This document shows positions 6,172-16,573 of a stretch of 20,517 bases of DNA, piece by piece (within the stretch, counting starts at the first letter, position 1; every line of letters begins with the position of its first letter). The notes under the pieces are model-generated. The model made no database searches. It saw nothing but the letters and a program-made list of their open reading frames with translations, and was not told where the DNA came from. The stretch lies in the NCBI GenBank assembly GCA_002450075.1, contig DJYJ01000027.1, positions 1 through 20,517 on the forward strand, in the 5' to 3' direction. The translations under genes and the position numbers were made by a program. Origin of the DNA: Clostridiales bacterium UBA6981. Lineage in GTDB: Bacteria > Bacillota > Clostridia > Oscillospirales > Oscillospiraceae.

Positions 6172-7518
6172 ATGGACGAACTGCTGGGGAAGAAGATCCC
6201 CTATTCCTCCCAGGCGGAGCAGGCGGTGATCGGCTCGATGCTGATCGACCCGCGCTGCATCGCGGAGGTCATCAAAAAGCTGCGGCCGGACGAGTTCTAT
6301 GTCCGCGCCAACCGCGATATCTTTGAAACGATCGTTGCCATGTTCTCCTACGGCCAGACGGTCGACCCGGTCACGGTGCTCGACCAGATGAAGGTCCGCG
6401 GCGTCGGCGACGACAATACGCCCGGCTACCTCGCCGAGATCATCCGCGTCACGCCCACCTCGGCCAACGCGATGGAGTACGCCGCCATCGTCCGCGACCG
6501 CGCGCTGCTGCGCTCGATCAGCACCGTGGCGGACGAGATCAACACCATGGTCTACGAGGGCAGCGGCGAGGCCGACAGCGTCCTCGAGGCGGCGGAGGCC
6601 AAGATGTACGCCCTGCGGGAGGGACGCGGCACGAGCGGGCTCAAGGAGATCCGCTACGTCATGCAAAACGTCTTCGACGCGATGAGCGAGGCGGCCTCCT
6701 CCGGCAGCAGGATCCCCGGCCTGTCCACGGGCCTGCCGGATCTCGACAACATGATCCTCGGTCTGAACAAATCGGAGCTGATCCTCATCGCGGCGCGCCC
6801 CGGCATGGGCAAGACGAGCATCGCGCTGAACATGGCGCTGAACGTCGCCATGACCCAGCACAAAAAGGTCGCGATGTTTTCGCTGGAAATGTCGCGCGAG
6901 CAGCTGGTCAGCCGTCTGCTCTCCCGCGCCTCGCTCGTCCCGTCGCAGAATCTGCTGACCGGCCAGCTGACCGAGCAGCAGTGGCGCGACGTCGCCGCCG
7001 CGGCCAACACGCTGAGCGAGTCGCCGATCCTCATCGACGACAACCCCACGCTCACGGTCTCGGACATGAACGCCCAGTGCCGCATGGTCAAGGATCTCGA
7101 CCTCGTCGTCATCGACTATCTCCAGCTGATGCAGTCGGCCGGCAGCGGCCACAGCTGGTCGAACGAGAGCCGCACCCAGGCCGTCAGCGACATCAGCCGC
7201 ATGCTCAAGATCATGGCCAAGCAGCTGAATGTGCCGGTCATCTGCCTCTCGCAGCTGTCGCGTGCCAACGAAGCGCGCCAGGACAAGCGCCCGATGCTCT
7301 CTGACCTGCGCGAATCCGGCGCCATCGAGCAGGACGCCGACGTCGTCATCGGCCTGTACCGCGACGGCTATTACAACCGCGAATGCGAAAACCCGAACCT
7401 GGCCGAGGCGATCGTGCTGAAAAACCGCAAGGGCCAGACCGGCACGGTCAACCTGACCTGGGTGCCGGAGTACACCACCTTCTACAGCGTGGAGAAATAC
7501 CGCGACGATGAGGGATGA
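6172..7518 (+). CDS. dnaB: Replicative DNA helicase DnaB (DnaC in Bacillus)
   Basis: A 448-residue helicase of the hexameric DnaB family, which unwinds DNA at the replication fork and recruits primase. The N-terminal primase-interacting domain is residues about 5-150 (IPYSSQAEQAVIGSML). The RecA-like motor domain follows. It has Walker A ARPGMGKTS (208-216), FSLEMSREQLVSRLL, Walker B VVIDYLQLM (312-320), and the SQLSRANE and SDLRESGAIEQDAD motifs near the C-terminus. The stretch before Walker B (MNAQCRMVKDLD) is a few residues shorter than in Bacillus or E. coli proteins. No intein is present. AAAGGAAC precedes the ATG. The last 11 bases overlap the start of tilS, suggesting coupled translation. 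Confidence 0.96.
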   Translation: MDELLGKKIPYSSQAEQAVIGSMLIDPRCIAEVIKKLRPDEFYVRANRDIFETIVAMFSYGQTVDPVTVLDQMKVRGVGDDNTPGYLAEIIRVTPTSANAMEYAAIVRDRALLRSISTVADEINTMVYEGSGEADSVLEAAEAKMYALREGRGTSGLKEIRYVMQNVFDAMSEAASSGSRIPGLSTGLPDLDNMILGLNKSELILIAARPGMGKTSIALNMALNVAMTQHKKVAMFSLEMSREQLVSRLLSRASLVPSQNLLTGQLTEQQWRDVAAAANTLSESPILIDDNPTLTVSDMNAQCRMVKDLDLVVIDYLQLMQSAGSGHSWSNESRTQAVSDISRMLKIMAKQLNVPVICLSQLSRANEARQDKRPMLSDLRESGAIEQDADVVIGLYRDGYYNRECENPNLAEAIVLKNRKGQTGTVNLTWVPEYTTFYSVEKYRDDEG

Positions 7519-8815
7519 GCTGAAAGAAAAGCTCCTGCTGCCGCCCGAGGGGTCTCGCGTGCTGTGCGCCGTGTCAGGCGGGGCGGATTCGATGTGTTTG
7601 CTCTCGCTGTTGTGCGGCCTCGGTGTGTATACCGTCGCCGCCGCGCACTTCGAGCACGGCATCCGCGGCGGGGAGAGTCTGCGCGACTGCGCCTTTGTCT
7701 CCGACTACTGCGCCGCGCGCGGCATCCCCTGCTTTACGGAGCATGCCGACGTGCCGCGCCATGCCGCCGAAAACGGCCTGGGGCTCGAGGAGGCGGCGCG
7801 GGAGCTGCGCTATGCCTTTCTCGAACGCGTCGCCGCGCGGGAGGGCTATGACCTTATCGCGACCGCCCACAACGCCGACGACAACGCCGAGACGATGCTC
7901 CTGAATCTCGCGCGCGGCGCGTCCGCCGCGGGGCTCTGCGGCATCCCGCCGCGGCGCGGGAAGATCATCCGGCCGCTGCTGGGGCTCACGCGCGCGGAGA
8001 TCGAACAGCTTTTGGACGAGACCGGCACGCCCCACGTCGAGGACAGCTCGAATACGGACGAGGCGATCCGCCGCAACCGCATCCGCCGCACGGTCATGCC
8101 CGTGCTGCACGAGCTCAATCCCGCCTTTTCCGCCGCCGCCGCGCGTACCGCCGCGCAGCTGCGGCGCGACGAGGACTTCCTTTCCGCACAGGCGAAGGCC
8201 TTTATCCGGGCGCATGACGGCGGCGACGGGCTGCCGACTGCGGAGCTGATGGCGCTGCATGAGGCCGTTTCGAGCCGCGTCGTGCACGCGCTGCTCGGTC
8301 CCGGCGCGGAGGAGAAGCATGTTTCGGCGGTGCTCGCGCTCTGCCGCGGCAGCGAGCGGCGCGAGCTCTTCGTGCCCGGACACCGCGTGCTCTGCGAGCG
8401 GGGACGGCTGATGATCGATCCCGACGACGTCGCCGACCTCCCGGAGACGGAGCTTGTCCCGGGGCAGAGCGTCGTGCTCCCAGAAGCCGGACTGGAGATC
8501 CGCTGCGCGCTTGCGGGGGAGGCAGAAATTCACAACTCGTTCAAGACTTATCGTCTGAAATATGAGAGTATAGGCGGGAAGATCTCCTTCTCCTCGCCGC
8601 GGCCGGGCGAACGCTATCGCGTCGCGCACCGCGGCTGCACCAAAACGCTCAAATCGCTCTTTGCCGAGCGGGGGATGACAGGCCGGGAAAAGCGTCTGAC
8701 ACCGGTCTTCCGCGACGAAAAGGGCATCGTGCTCGTCCCGCCCTTCGGCGTTTCCGAGCGCTGCCTGCCGGACGGCAGCGGCGGAGAGCTTCTTATTATG
8801 ATCAAAAAACAATAA
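7508..8815 (+). CDS. tilS: tRNA(Ile)-lysidine synthase TilS
   Basis: A 435-residue protein that joins lysine to the wobble cytidine (C34) of the AUA-reading tRNA-Ile, using ATP, so that it decodes AUA rather than AUG. The N-terminal PP-loop ATPase motif is AVSGGADSMCLL (21-32). AHFEHGIRGGES and ATAHNADDNAETMLLNL are TilS motifs in the catalytic domain. EDSSNTDEAIRRNRIR precedes the middle domain, and the C-terminal TilS domain has PGERYRVAHRGCTKTLKSLF. The length is typical of the Firmicutes form. The ATG overlaps the dnaB end by 11 bases and the ribosome site is weak (GTGGAGAAA), so translation may depend on ribosomes finishing dnaB. tilS-hpt-ftsH is a conserved Firmicutes order. A short AT-richer stretch (about 8525-8580) lies between the middle and C-terminal domains. 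Confidence 0.94.
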   Translation: MRDELKEKLLLPPEGSRVLCAVSGGADSMCLLSLLCGLGVYTVAAAHFEHGIRGGESLRDCAFVSDYCAARGIPCFTEHADVPRHAAENGLGLEEAARELRYAFLERVAAREGYDLIATAHNADDNAETMLLNLARGASAAGLCGIPPRRGKIIRPLLGLTRAEIEQLLDETGTPHVEDSSNTDEAIRRNRIRRTVMPVLHELNPAFSAAAARTAAQLRRDEDFLSAQAKAFIRAHDGGDGLPTAELMALHEAVSSRVVHALLGPGAEEKHVSAVLALCRGSERRELFVPGHRVLCERGRLMIDPDDVADLPETELVPGQSVVLPEAGLEIRCALAGEAEIHNSFKTYRLKYESIGGKISFSSPRPGERYRVAHRGCTKTLKSLFAERGMTGREKRLTPVFRDEKGIVLVPPFGVSERCLPDGSGGELLIMIKKQ

Positions 8816-8830
8816 CTTTTTGGGGGATTT

Positions 8831-9364
8831 ATGGAGAAAGATATTCAGGATATTCTGATCTCGGAAGAAGAGATCCAAAAGCGCGTCGCCGAGATCGGCG
8901 CCCAGATCACACGGGATTTTCAGGACAAGGACCCGGTGTTCATCGGTGTACTCAAGGGCTGCTTCATCTTCATGGCGGATCTGATGCGCTATGTGGACGT
9001 CAAGTGCTCGATGGACTTCATGGCCGTCTCGTCCTATAAGGGGACGACCTCCACCGGCGCGGTCAGCATCGACAAGGACCTCTCCGCCCCGATCGAGGGC
9101 CGCCACGTCATCCTCGTCGAGGACATCCTCGACTCGGGCGTGACGCTCAATTATCTGAAGAACTATCTGATGGTCCGCAAGCCGGCCTCCATCACGATCG
9201 CAACGCTGATGGACAAGCCCTCGCGCCGCAAGGCGGATATTTACGCGGACTATTCCTGCTTTGAGGTGCCCGACGCCTTCGTCGTCGGTTACGGCCTCGA
9301 CTATAACCAGCGCTACCGCAATCTGCCGTATATCGGTGTGCTCAAAAGCGAAATATATTCATAA
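8831..9364 (+). CDS. hpt: Hypoxanthine phosphoribosyltransferase
   Basis: A 177-residue type I phosphoribosyltransferase that salvages hypoxanthine (and usually guanine) to IMP or GMP with PRPP. The PRPP-binding loop is VILVEDILDSGVTL (93-106). GVLKGCFIFMADLMR (39-53) is the family's N-terminal loop, and DAFVVGYGLDYNQRYRNLPYIGVL near the end is the purine-specificity region. The length is typical. GGGGGA lies just ahead of the ATG, 15 bases after tilS. In Bacillus, HprT and TilS are reported to affect ftsH expression, and the same three genes are adjacent here. No terminator separates it from ftsH. Confidence 0.95.
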   Translation: MEKDIQDILISEEEIQKRVAEIGAQITRDFQDKDPVFIGVLKGCFIFMADLMRYVDVKCSMDFMAVSSYKGTTSTGAVSIDKDLSAPIEGRHVILVEDILDSGVTLNYLKNYLMVRKPASITIATLMDKPSRRKADIYADYSCFEVPDAFVVGYGLDYNQRYRNLPYIGVLKSEIYS

Positions 9365-9412
9365 AACACCGCACAGACAAGCCAACGTGCTTAGATAGGA
9401 TGTGACCCACGC

Positions 9413-11473
<2,061 letters not shown>

Positions 11474-11497
11474 AAACCCCCGTAAGCGTATTGGACA

Positions 11498-11536
11498 GCA
11501 AAAAGTCCCTGATCGACACGATCAGGGACTTTTTGC
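11498..11536. terminator. Bidirectional terminator between ftsH and thrB
   Basis: Perfect 17-bp inverted repeat GCAAAAAGTCCCTGATC (11498-11514) and GATCAGGGACTTTTTGC (11520-11536) with a 5-base loop. The GC-containing core is followed by five T on each strand (11530-11534 rightward, 11504-11500 leftward). It therefore serves both the rightward gdpP-ftsH operon and the leftward thrC-thrB operon, which converge here. Confidence 0.9.
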
Positions 11537-11549
11537 ATGTCTTGGGGGC

Positions 11550-12431
11550 TCACAGCGCGGCGATCTTGGCGCCGTCGAGATCGGGCGTCAGCTCCTTCAT
11601 CTCCCAGCCGGGCAGCGTCAGCGAAAGCGACGTCTCCATCCTTGAAGGAAAGTCCGGCCTGTCCGACACGCACAGCAGCGTCGGCCCCGCGCCGGAGATG
11701 CAGAGCGCGGCCGCGCCGCACTCCTGCGCCTCGATACGCGCGGCGGAAAAGCCGTCGATCAGCGTCGCGCGATAGGACTGGTGGATGCGGTCGTCCATCG
11801 CAAAGGCGAGCAGCTCCGCGTCGCCGTCGCCCAGTGCCCGCAGCACCAGCGCACCGCGCGAGACGTTGAACACCGCGTCCGCGCGGGAGACGCTCTCGGG
11901 CAGGACGCTGCGCGCCAGCGCCGTAGACAGCTCAAACGGCGGGATCAGCGCCGTGAAAAACAGCTTGTCGCTCACAGGGAAGCGGCGCGTCACCGCGCGC
12001 CCTCCGGCCATGGCCGAAACGCTCAGCCCGCCGTAGAGCGCGGGCGCGACGTTGTCGGGATGCCCCTCGACCTCGGTGGCGAGCAGGAACAGCCTCTCGC
12101 GCGAGAGACCGAGCTCATACAGCTCGTTTGCCGCCATCACGCCCGCGGTGATCAGCGCCGCGGAGGAGCCGAGCCCGCGCGAGACGGGGATGGAGGTTTT
12201 GCCGAAGCGGATCGAGACGCCGCCCTCCTCTCGGACGCCGCAGCGCTCCAGCACACGCCGGTAGGCGCGCAGCGCCAGGTTGTCCTCGTTCCGATAGGCC
12301 TCGTTGCAGCCGAGGATCTCCGTCTCCTCGGCAAGCTGAAAGCTGATCTCATTATAAAGCTGCCAGGCGATGCCGAAGCTGTCAAAGCCCGGGCCGAGAT
12401 TGGCGGAGCTGGCAGGTACACGCACGATCAT
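11550..12431 (-). CDS. thrB: Homoserine kinase
   Basis: A 293-residue GHMP-family kinase that phosphorylates L-homoserine to O-phospho-L-homoserine, the fourth step from aspartate to threonine. The N-terminal motif is VPASSANLGPGFDSFG (5-20). The glycine-rich ATP loop is PVSRGLGSSAALI (82-94), and the C-terminal GHMP motif is CISGAGPTLL. The length is typical. Its ATG overlaps the thrC stop codon as ATGA (12431-12428), a classic coupled arrangement, so it is the second gene of the thrC-thrB operon. The operon ends at the bidirectional terminator 14 bases past the thrB stop. Confidence 0.95.
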   Translation of the reverse strand: MIVRVPASSANLGPGFDSFGIAWQLYNEISFQLAEETEILGCNEAYRNEDNLALRAYRRVLERCGVREEGGVSIRFGKTSIPVSRGLGSSAALITAGVMAANELYELGLSRERLFLLATEVEGHPDNVAPALYGGLSVSAMAGGRAVTRRFPVSDKLFFTALIPPFELSTALARSVLPESVSRADAVFNVSRGALVLRALGDGDAELLAFAMDDRIHQSYRATLIDGFSAARIEAQECGAAALCISGAGPTLLCVSDRPDFPSRMETSLSLTLPGWEMKELTPDLDGAKIAAL

Positions 12432-13909
12432 AATAGTTCCTCCGATAGTTTTGTCTTGATATACGGGATCATCTCGCCGATCCCGATCACGTCGCGATGC
12501 AGCACGTCCTTCTCCCGCAGCGCGGCAAGTCCGCGCGGGACCGGCACGCCGGTAAGGGAAGCAAGCGCGTCCATCTGCGCATATTCGTCGCCCTCCGCCC
12601 TTCCGCCGATCGCGGCGAGCACGGCGCCGGGGAATTTATAGGGCGAAGCGGTGGAGAGGATGACGAGCGGCGTGTCGCCCGGCCGCTCCCGGCGATAGTC
12701 CCGCGCGGCGCGCACGGCGACGGCAGTGTGCGGGTCGCAGAGATAGCCCTCTTCATGCCAGAGGCGGCCGATCGTCTCCGCGCCCTCGGCGTCGGTGCAG
12801 CAATAGGCGGAAAATTCCGTGCGCAGCTTTTCCATCAGCTCCTCCGGGAAGCGGTAAAAGCCCTCCCGCGCGAGCTGCTCCATGCAGGAGCGGACCAGCG
12901 CGCAGTCTCCGTCGGAGACATAGAAGAGGAGCCTCTCGAGATTCGACGAGACCAGAATATCCATCGAGGGGGAGTCGGTACGGAAAAAGTCACGCCGCCG
13001 GTCATAGACGCCGGTCTCAAAAAAGTCCGTCAGGACGCGGTTGGCGTTCGACGCGCAGACAAGCCGCCCGACCGGCAGACCCAGCCGCTTGGCCATCCAG
13101 CCCGCCAGGATATCGCCGAAGTTCCCGGTCGGCACCACAAAGTCCACCTTGTCGCCGAGCGTGATCCTCCCTTCACGGAGCAGCTCGGCATAGGCGATGA
13201 AATAATAGCCCAGCTGCGGCGCGAGACGACCGATGTTGATCGAGTTCGCGCTCGAGAGCGAGATCCCGCGGCGAAGAAGCTCTTCGTCGCCGGCGAGCGC
13301 GGCAAAGGCCTGCTTCACGCCCGTCTGGCAGTCGTCAAAGTTGCCGCGCACGGCACAGACCGTGACGTTTTTGCCCTCCTGCGTGACCATCTGGGCGCGC
13401 TGGATCGCGCTGACGCCGCCGTGGGGATAAAAGACGAAGATGCGCGTACCGGCAACGTCGTGAAAGCCCTCGAGGGCGGCCTTGCCGGTGTCGCCGGAGG
13501 TCGCCGTCAGCACGACGCACTCGCCTCTCTCGCCGCGCTGCGCGCGCGCCGCGGTGACGAGCTGCGGCAGCATCGAAAGCGCCACGTCCTTGAACGCGGC
13601 TGTCGGGCCGCGGAAGAGCTCCAGCACATAGTCCTCTCCGACCTTGACAAGCGGTGTAAGCTCATCCGTCTCAAATTTTCCGACATACGCGCGGCGGCAG
13701 AGCTCGTCCATACCGTCGATGTCCGGCAGCAGATGCTTCAGCAGCATGGTCTGGATCCCGAGCGCGTCCAGCGTCAGACAGCGCCGCCAGTCAAAGGCGT
13801 TCTGAGCGAGCGAGGGGTCGACGAACAGCCCTCCGTCCGCCGCAATCCCGCACAGGACAGCCTCCGCCGCACCGGCTGAGGCGCCGCCCCGCGTGCTGAT
13901 ATATACCAT
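12428..13909 (-). CDS. thrC: Threonine synthase, long form
   Basis: A 493-residue pyridoxal-phosphate enzyme that converts O-phosphohomoserine to L-threonine and phosphate. It begins with the typical MVYISTRGGA and GIAADGGLFV. The PLP-binding Lys is Lys107 in LFRGPTAAFKDVALSML. TATSGDTGKAALEG follows, and VPTGNFGDILAGWMAKRLG is the phosphate-binding region. This is the roughly 490-residue class found in E. coli and yeast, not the roughly 350-residue class of Bacillus subtilis. The ATG at 13909 is chosen because GGGAGGGA lies 8 to 15 bases upstream and the conserved N-terminus begins there. The frame stays open to 14332, but that extension overlaps the promoter region and the divergent hom gene and has no family similarity. 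It is the first gene of the thrC-thrB operon. Confidence 0.95.
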   Translation of the reverse strand: MVYISTRGGASAGAAEAVLCGIAADGGLFVDPSLAQNAFDWRRCLTLDALGIQTMLLKHLLPDIDGMDELCRRAYVGKFETDELTPLVKVGEDYVLELFRGPTAAFKDVALSMLPQLVTAARAQRGERGECVVLTATSGDTGKAALEGFHDVAGTRIFVFYPHGGVSAIQRAQMVTQEGKNVTVCAVRGNFDDCQTGVKQAFAALAGDEELLRRGISLSSANSINIGRLAPQLGYYFIAYAELLREGRITLGDKVDFVVPTGNFGDILAGWMAKRLGLPVGRLVCASNANRVLTDFFETGVYDRRRDFFRTDSPSMDILVSSNLERLLFYVSDGDCALVRSCMEQLAREGFYRFPEELMEKLRTEFSAYCCTDAEGAETIGRLWHEEGYLCDPHTAVAVRAARDYRRERPGDTPLVILSTASPYKFPGAVLAAIGGRAEGDEYAQMDALASLTGVPVPRGLAALREKDVLHRDVIGIGEMIPYIKTKLSEELL

Positions 13910-13998
13910 GCCGCATCCCTCCCATTGTTTCATATGCCCAATATCATACGCCGGATCGTCAAAGATTTCTACCCTTTTGTGGAAAAGGAAAGAAAAGC

Positions 13999-14028
13999 TT
14001 GCATTTAGACATGTCCCCATGATACACT
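13999..14028 (+). promoter_or_regulatory. Candidate promoter of hom-lysC-asd
   Basis: -35 TTGCAT (13999-14004), an 18-base spacer and -10 TACACT (14023-14028). The leader of about 55 bases is too short for a known lysine or threonine riboswitch or a T-box, and I see neither. Its -10 box overlaps that of the opposing thrC promoter by two bases. Confidence 0.5.
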
Positions 14029-14047
14029 GTTCGCGTACAAAATACAA
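14019..14047 (-). promoter_or_regulatory. Candidate promoter of thrC-thrB
   Basis: Leftward -35 TTGTAT (14047-14042), a 17-base spacer and -10 TATCAT (14024-14019). The predicted start near 14012 gives a thrC leader of about 100 bases. An 8-base palindrome GACATGTC (14008-14015) lies at the predicted start and inside the spacer of the opposing promoter, a plausible but unproven operator site. Confidence 0.5.
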
Positions 14048-14089
14048 GTGTCTTTTTATCGCGGATTTACAGAAAGAAGGAACAGATAG

Positions 14090-15238
14090 ATGAAAGTATC
14101 GGTTTTGGGATACGGAACAGTCGGCGTCGGCGTCTGCTCGATGCTTGAGGCGGCGCCGGGACTGGAGCTGCGCTATGTGCTCGTCCGGCCCGGCAAGGCG
14201 GACAAGCCCTTCAAGGTCACATCGATCGAGGAGATCTGCGCCGATCCGGAGACGGACGCGGTGGCCGAGGTCATGGGCGGACTCGAGCCGGCTTACAGCT
14301 ATGTGTCCGCCGCGCTGCGCGCGGGTAAGCATGTCGTGACCTCAAACAAGGCGCTCGTTGCCGCGCACGGGCCGGAGCTGGCTTCGCTCGCGGCGGAAAA
14401 GGGCGTGGGCTTTCTCTTCAGCGCGGCCTGCGGCGGCGCGGTGCCCTTCCTGCACAATCTTGCCCTTGCCGCCGAGAGCGACAGGATCCTCTCCATCGGC
14501 GGCATCCTCAACGGCACGACCAACTTCATGCTCGACGCGATGCAGCGCCGCAGTATGGACTATGCCGAGGCGCTCCGGGAGGCCCAGTATCTCGGCTATG
14601 CCGAGGCCGACCCGACGGCGGACGTCTCCGGGCTCGATGCGCTGAGAAAAATCATGCTCGGCTGCGCGGTAGCCTATGACAAGCTGCCGTGCGACGGCTT
14701 TTCGCTCGAAGGGATCGAATCGGTCACGGCCGAGGATGTAAAGCATTTCCAGGCAAAGGACCTGGTGCTGCGGCTGCTCGTCAGCGGGGGAGAGAGCGAA
14801 AACGGCTCAATTTATGCCTTCGTCCAGCCCTGCCTGCTGCCGGCCTCGTCGCCGGAGGCCTCGGTGCTCAACAACTTCAACATGGCCAAATACCGGGGCG
14901 AGAACGCCGGCGACATCATCTTTATCGGCCAGGGCGCCGGCCGCTTCCCGACGGCCTCCGCCGTCGTGCGCGACATCAGCGACATCCTCCACGGCCGCCG
15001 CGAGATGATGAAGGCGTCCTGCGTGCGCGTCGCGGCGGACAACAGCGCCGTGAAAAAACGCTATTACGTCCGTCTGCCGGAGGTTTGCGCCGACAGCCTT
15101 CCCTTTGCGGAAAAGGAGCTCGACGGCAACGTGGTGCGCGGCGTGACGGAGGAGATAGCCGTCACCGAGATGCACGCAAAGGCAAAGGAACTGCGCCTCG
15201 GCGGGGCTGCGGTGTTCTTTGCCGCAATGGAGGGTTGA
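14090..15238 (+). CDS. hom: Homoserine dehydrogenase
   Basis: A 382-residue NAD(P)-dependent enzyme that reduces L-aspartate semialdehyde to L-homoserine. The N-terminal Rossmann fold has GYGTVGVGV (7-15) and TSNKALVA. The catalytic domain has GGILNGTTNFML, GYAEADPTADVSGLDA and a late GDIIFIGQGAGRFPTASAVV. Most family members are 400-440 residues, with a C-terminal ACT domain for threonine feedback. Here only about 55 residues follow RYYVRLPE, and they do not form a clear ACT domain, so threonine control of this enzyme may be weak or altered. AGAAGGAACAG precedes the ATG. It is the first gene of hom-lysC-asd, and the next start codon is only 4 bases past its stop. Confidence 0.94.
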   Translation: MKVSVLGYGTVGVGVCSMLEAAPGLELRYVLVRPGKADKPFKVTSIEEICADPETDAVAEVMGGLEPAYSYVSAALRAGKHVVTSNKALVAAHGPELASLAAEKGVGFLFSAACGGAVPFLHNLALAAESDRILSIGGILNGTTNFMLDAMQRRSMDYAEALREAQYLGYAEADPTADVSGLDALRKIMLGCAVAYDKLPCDGFSLEGIESVTAEDVKHFQAKDLVLRLLVSGGESENGSIYAFVQPCLLPASSPEASVLNNFNMAKYRGENAGDIIFIGQGAGRFPTASAVVRDISDILHGRREMMKASCVRVAADNSAVKKRYYVRLPEVCADSLPFAEKELDGNVVRGVTEEIAVTEMHAKAKELRLGGAAVFFAAMEG

Positions 15239-15242
15239 GAGA

Positions 15243-16556
15243 ATGCTCAAGGCTGCGAAATTCGGCGGCTCCTCCGTCGCCGGTGCGGAACAATTCAAAA
15301 AAGTTAAAAGTATAATAGAAGCGGACCCCTCGCGGCGCATCGTCGTCGTCTCGGCTGCGGGCAAGCGCAGCGCGGACGACCACAAGCTGACGGATCTTTT
15401 ATATCTCTGCCACGCGCATCTGACCTACGGCGTGTCCTGCGACGAGATCCTGCAGACCATCGAGCAGCGCTTTGCCCGGATCCGCAGCGAGCTGGGGCTC
15501 GGCTATGACGTCGAGGGCGAGATGGAGGCGCTGCGCGCGCGGCTCGACCGCAGCATGAGCGTCGACGAGCTGGTCTCCCGCGGCGAATACTTCACGGCGC
15601 GGCTGATGGCCGAATATCTCGGCTATGCCTTTGTCGATGCCGCAGACTGCATCTTCTTCGGCTTTGACGGCCAGCTCGACCGTGAAAAGACCGACCGGGC
15701 CATCGCCGCCGCGCTCTCGGAGCACGGCCGGATCCTGATCCCGGGCTTTTACGGCCGCCTGCCCACCGGCAAGATCAAGGTCATGAGCCGCGGCGGCAGC
15801 GACATCACCGGCGCGCTGGCGGCGGCCGCGGCGGGAGCGGACGTGTATGAAAACTGGACGGACGTCTCCGGCATCCTGATGGCAGATCCGCGGATCGTTG
15901 ACAACCCCCGTCCGATCGAAAAGGTCACCTATGCCGAGCTGCGCGAGCTGGCCTTTATGGGCGCCTCGGTCATGCACGAGGAGTCGATCGAGCCGGTCAA
16001 GGAAAAGGGCATCGCCCTTAACATCCGCAACACCAACCGCCCCGACGACCCCGGCACGCTGATCGTCGGCGATGCGGACGACCGTGACGACGGCGAGCGC
16101 TTCATCACCGGCATCGCCGGCAAGCGCGACTTTACGATCATCACGGTGGCCAAGCGCAACATGAACGCCAACCACACGCTCTGCCAGGCGCTGGAGATCA
16201 TGGACCGCTACCACGCACCTGTCGAGCATATCACGCTGGGGCTTGACAGCTTTGCGCTGGTGTCGGGCACGAACGCGATGGGCGACGCGCTCTATGACGT
16301 GCTGGCCGACATCCGCAAGACCTGCCGTCCCGACGACGTCCGCGTACAGGACGACATCGCGCTCGTCGCGGCCGTCGGCCGCAAGATGAGCTCCCGCCCC
16401 GGCATTTCCGGCCGCCTGTTCCAGGCGCTCGGCGAGAGCGGCGTCAATATCCGCACGATCGCACAGGGCGCGGATGAGCTGGCGATCACCGTCGGCGTGG
16501 ACAACAAGGACTTTGAAACGGCGATCCGCGTTTTGTACAACGGCTTCGCAGGGTGA
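15243..16556 (+). CDS. lysC: Aspartate kinase
   Basis: A 437-residue monofunctional aspartokinase that phosphorylates L-aspartate, the first step to threonine, lysine and methionine. The N-terminal kinase motif is KFGGSSVAG (6-14). LMSRGGSDITGA and YENWTDVSGILMADPRIV form the ATP and aspartate site. Two ACT domains follow from about residue 300, the second containing SSRPGISGRLFQALGESGVNI, so allosteric control by an end product is likely. Length and layout resemble the Bacillus YclM class rather than the alpha/beta type with an internal start. The ATG at 15243 is chosen because GGAGGG (15229-15234) lies 8 bases upstream, within the end of hom. The frame is open to 15219 without family support. 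It overlaps nothing downstream; asd begins 17 bases later. Confidence 0.95.
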   Translation: MLKAAKFGGSSVAGAEQFKKVKSIIEADPSRRIVVVSAAGKRSADDHKLTDLLYLCHAHLTYGVSCDEILQTIEQRFARIRSELGLGYDVEGEMEALRARLDRSMSVDELVSRGEYFTARLMAEYLGYAFVDAADCIFFGFDGQLDREKTDRAIAAALSEHGRILIPGFYGRLPTGKIKVMSRGGSDITGALAAAAAGADVYENWTDVSGILMADPRIVDNPRPIEKVTYAELRELAFMGASVMHEESIEPVKEKGIALNIRNTNRPDDPGTLIVGDADDRDDGERFITGIAGKRDFTIITVAKRNMNANHTLCQALEIMDRYHAPVEHITLGLDSFALVSGTNAMGDALYDVLADIRKTCRPDDVRVQDDIALVAAVGRKMSSRPGISGRLFQALGESGVNIRTIAQGADELAITVGVDNKDFETAIRVLYNGFAG

Positions 16557-16573
16557 GGAAAGGAGAACCATTC

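Noticed and set aside
8525..8580. AT-richer island inside tilS, considered as an internal promoter for hpt-ftsH
   Set aside because: No -35 and -10 pair with proper spacing was found, and the stretch is a linker between TilS domains.
13910..14332. N-terminal extension of threonine synthase up to 14332
   Set aside because: It would run through the promoter region and opposite hom, lacks family similarity, and a strong ribosome site supports the start at 13909.
15296..15318. TATAAT in an AT-rich stretch within the start of lysC
   Set aside because: No matching -35 box at 16-18 bases. The bases encode conserved Lys- and Ile-rich residues of the kinase.
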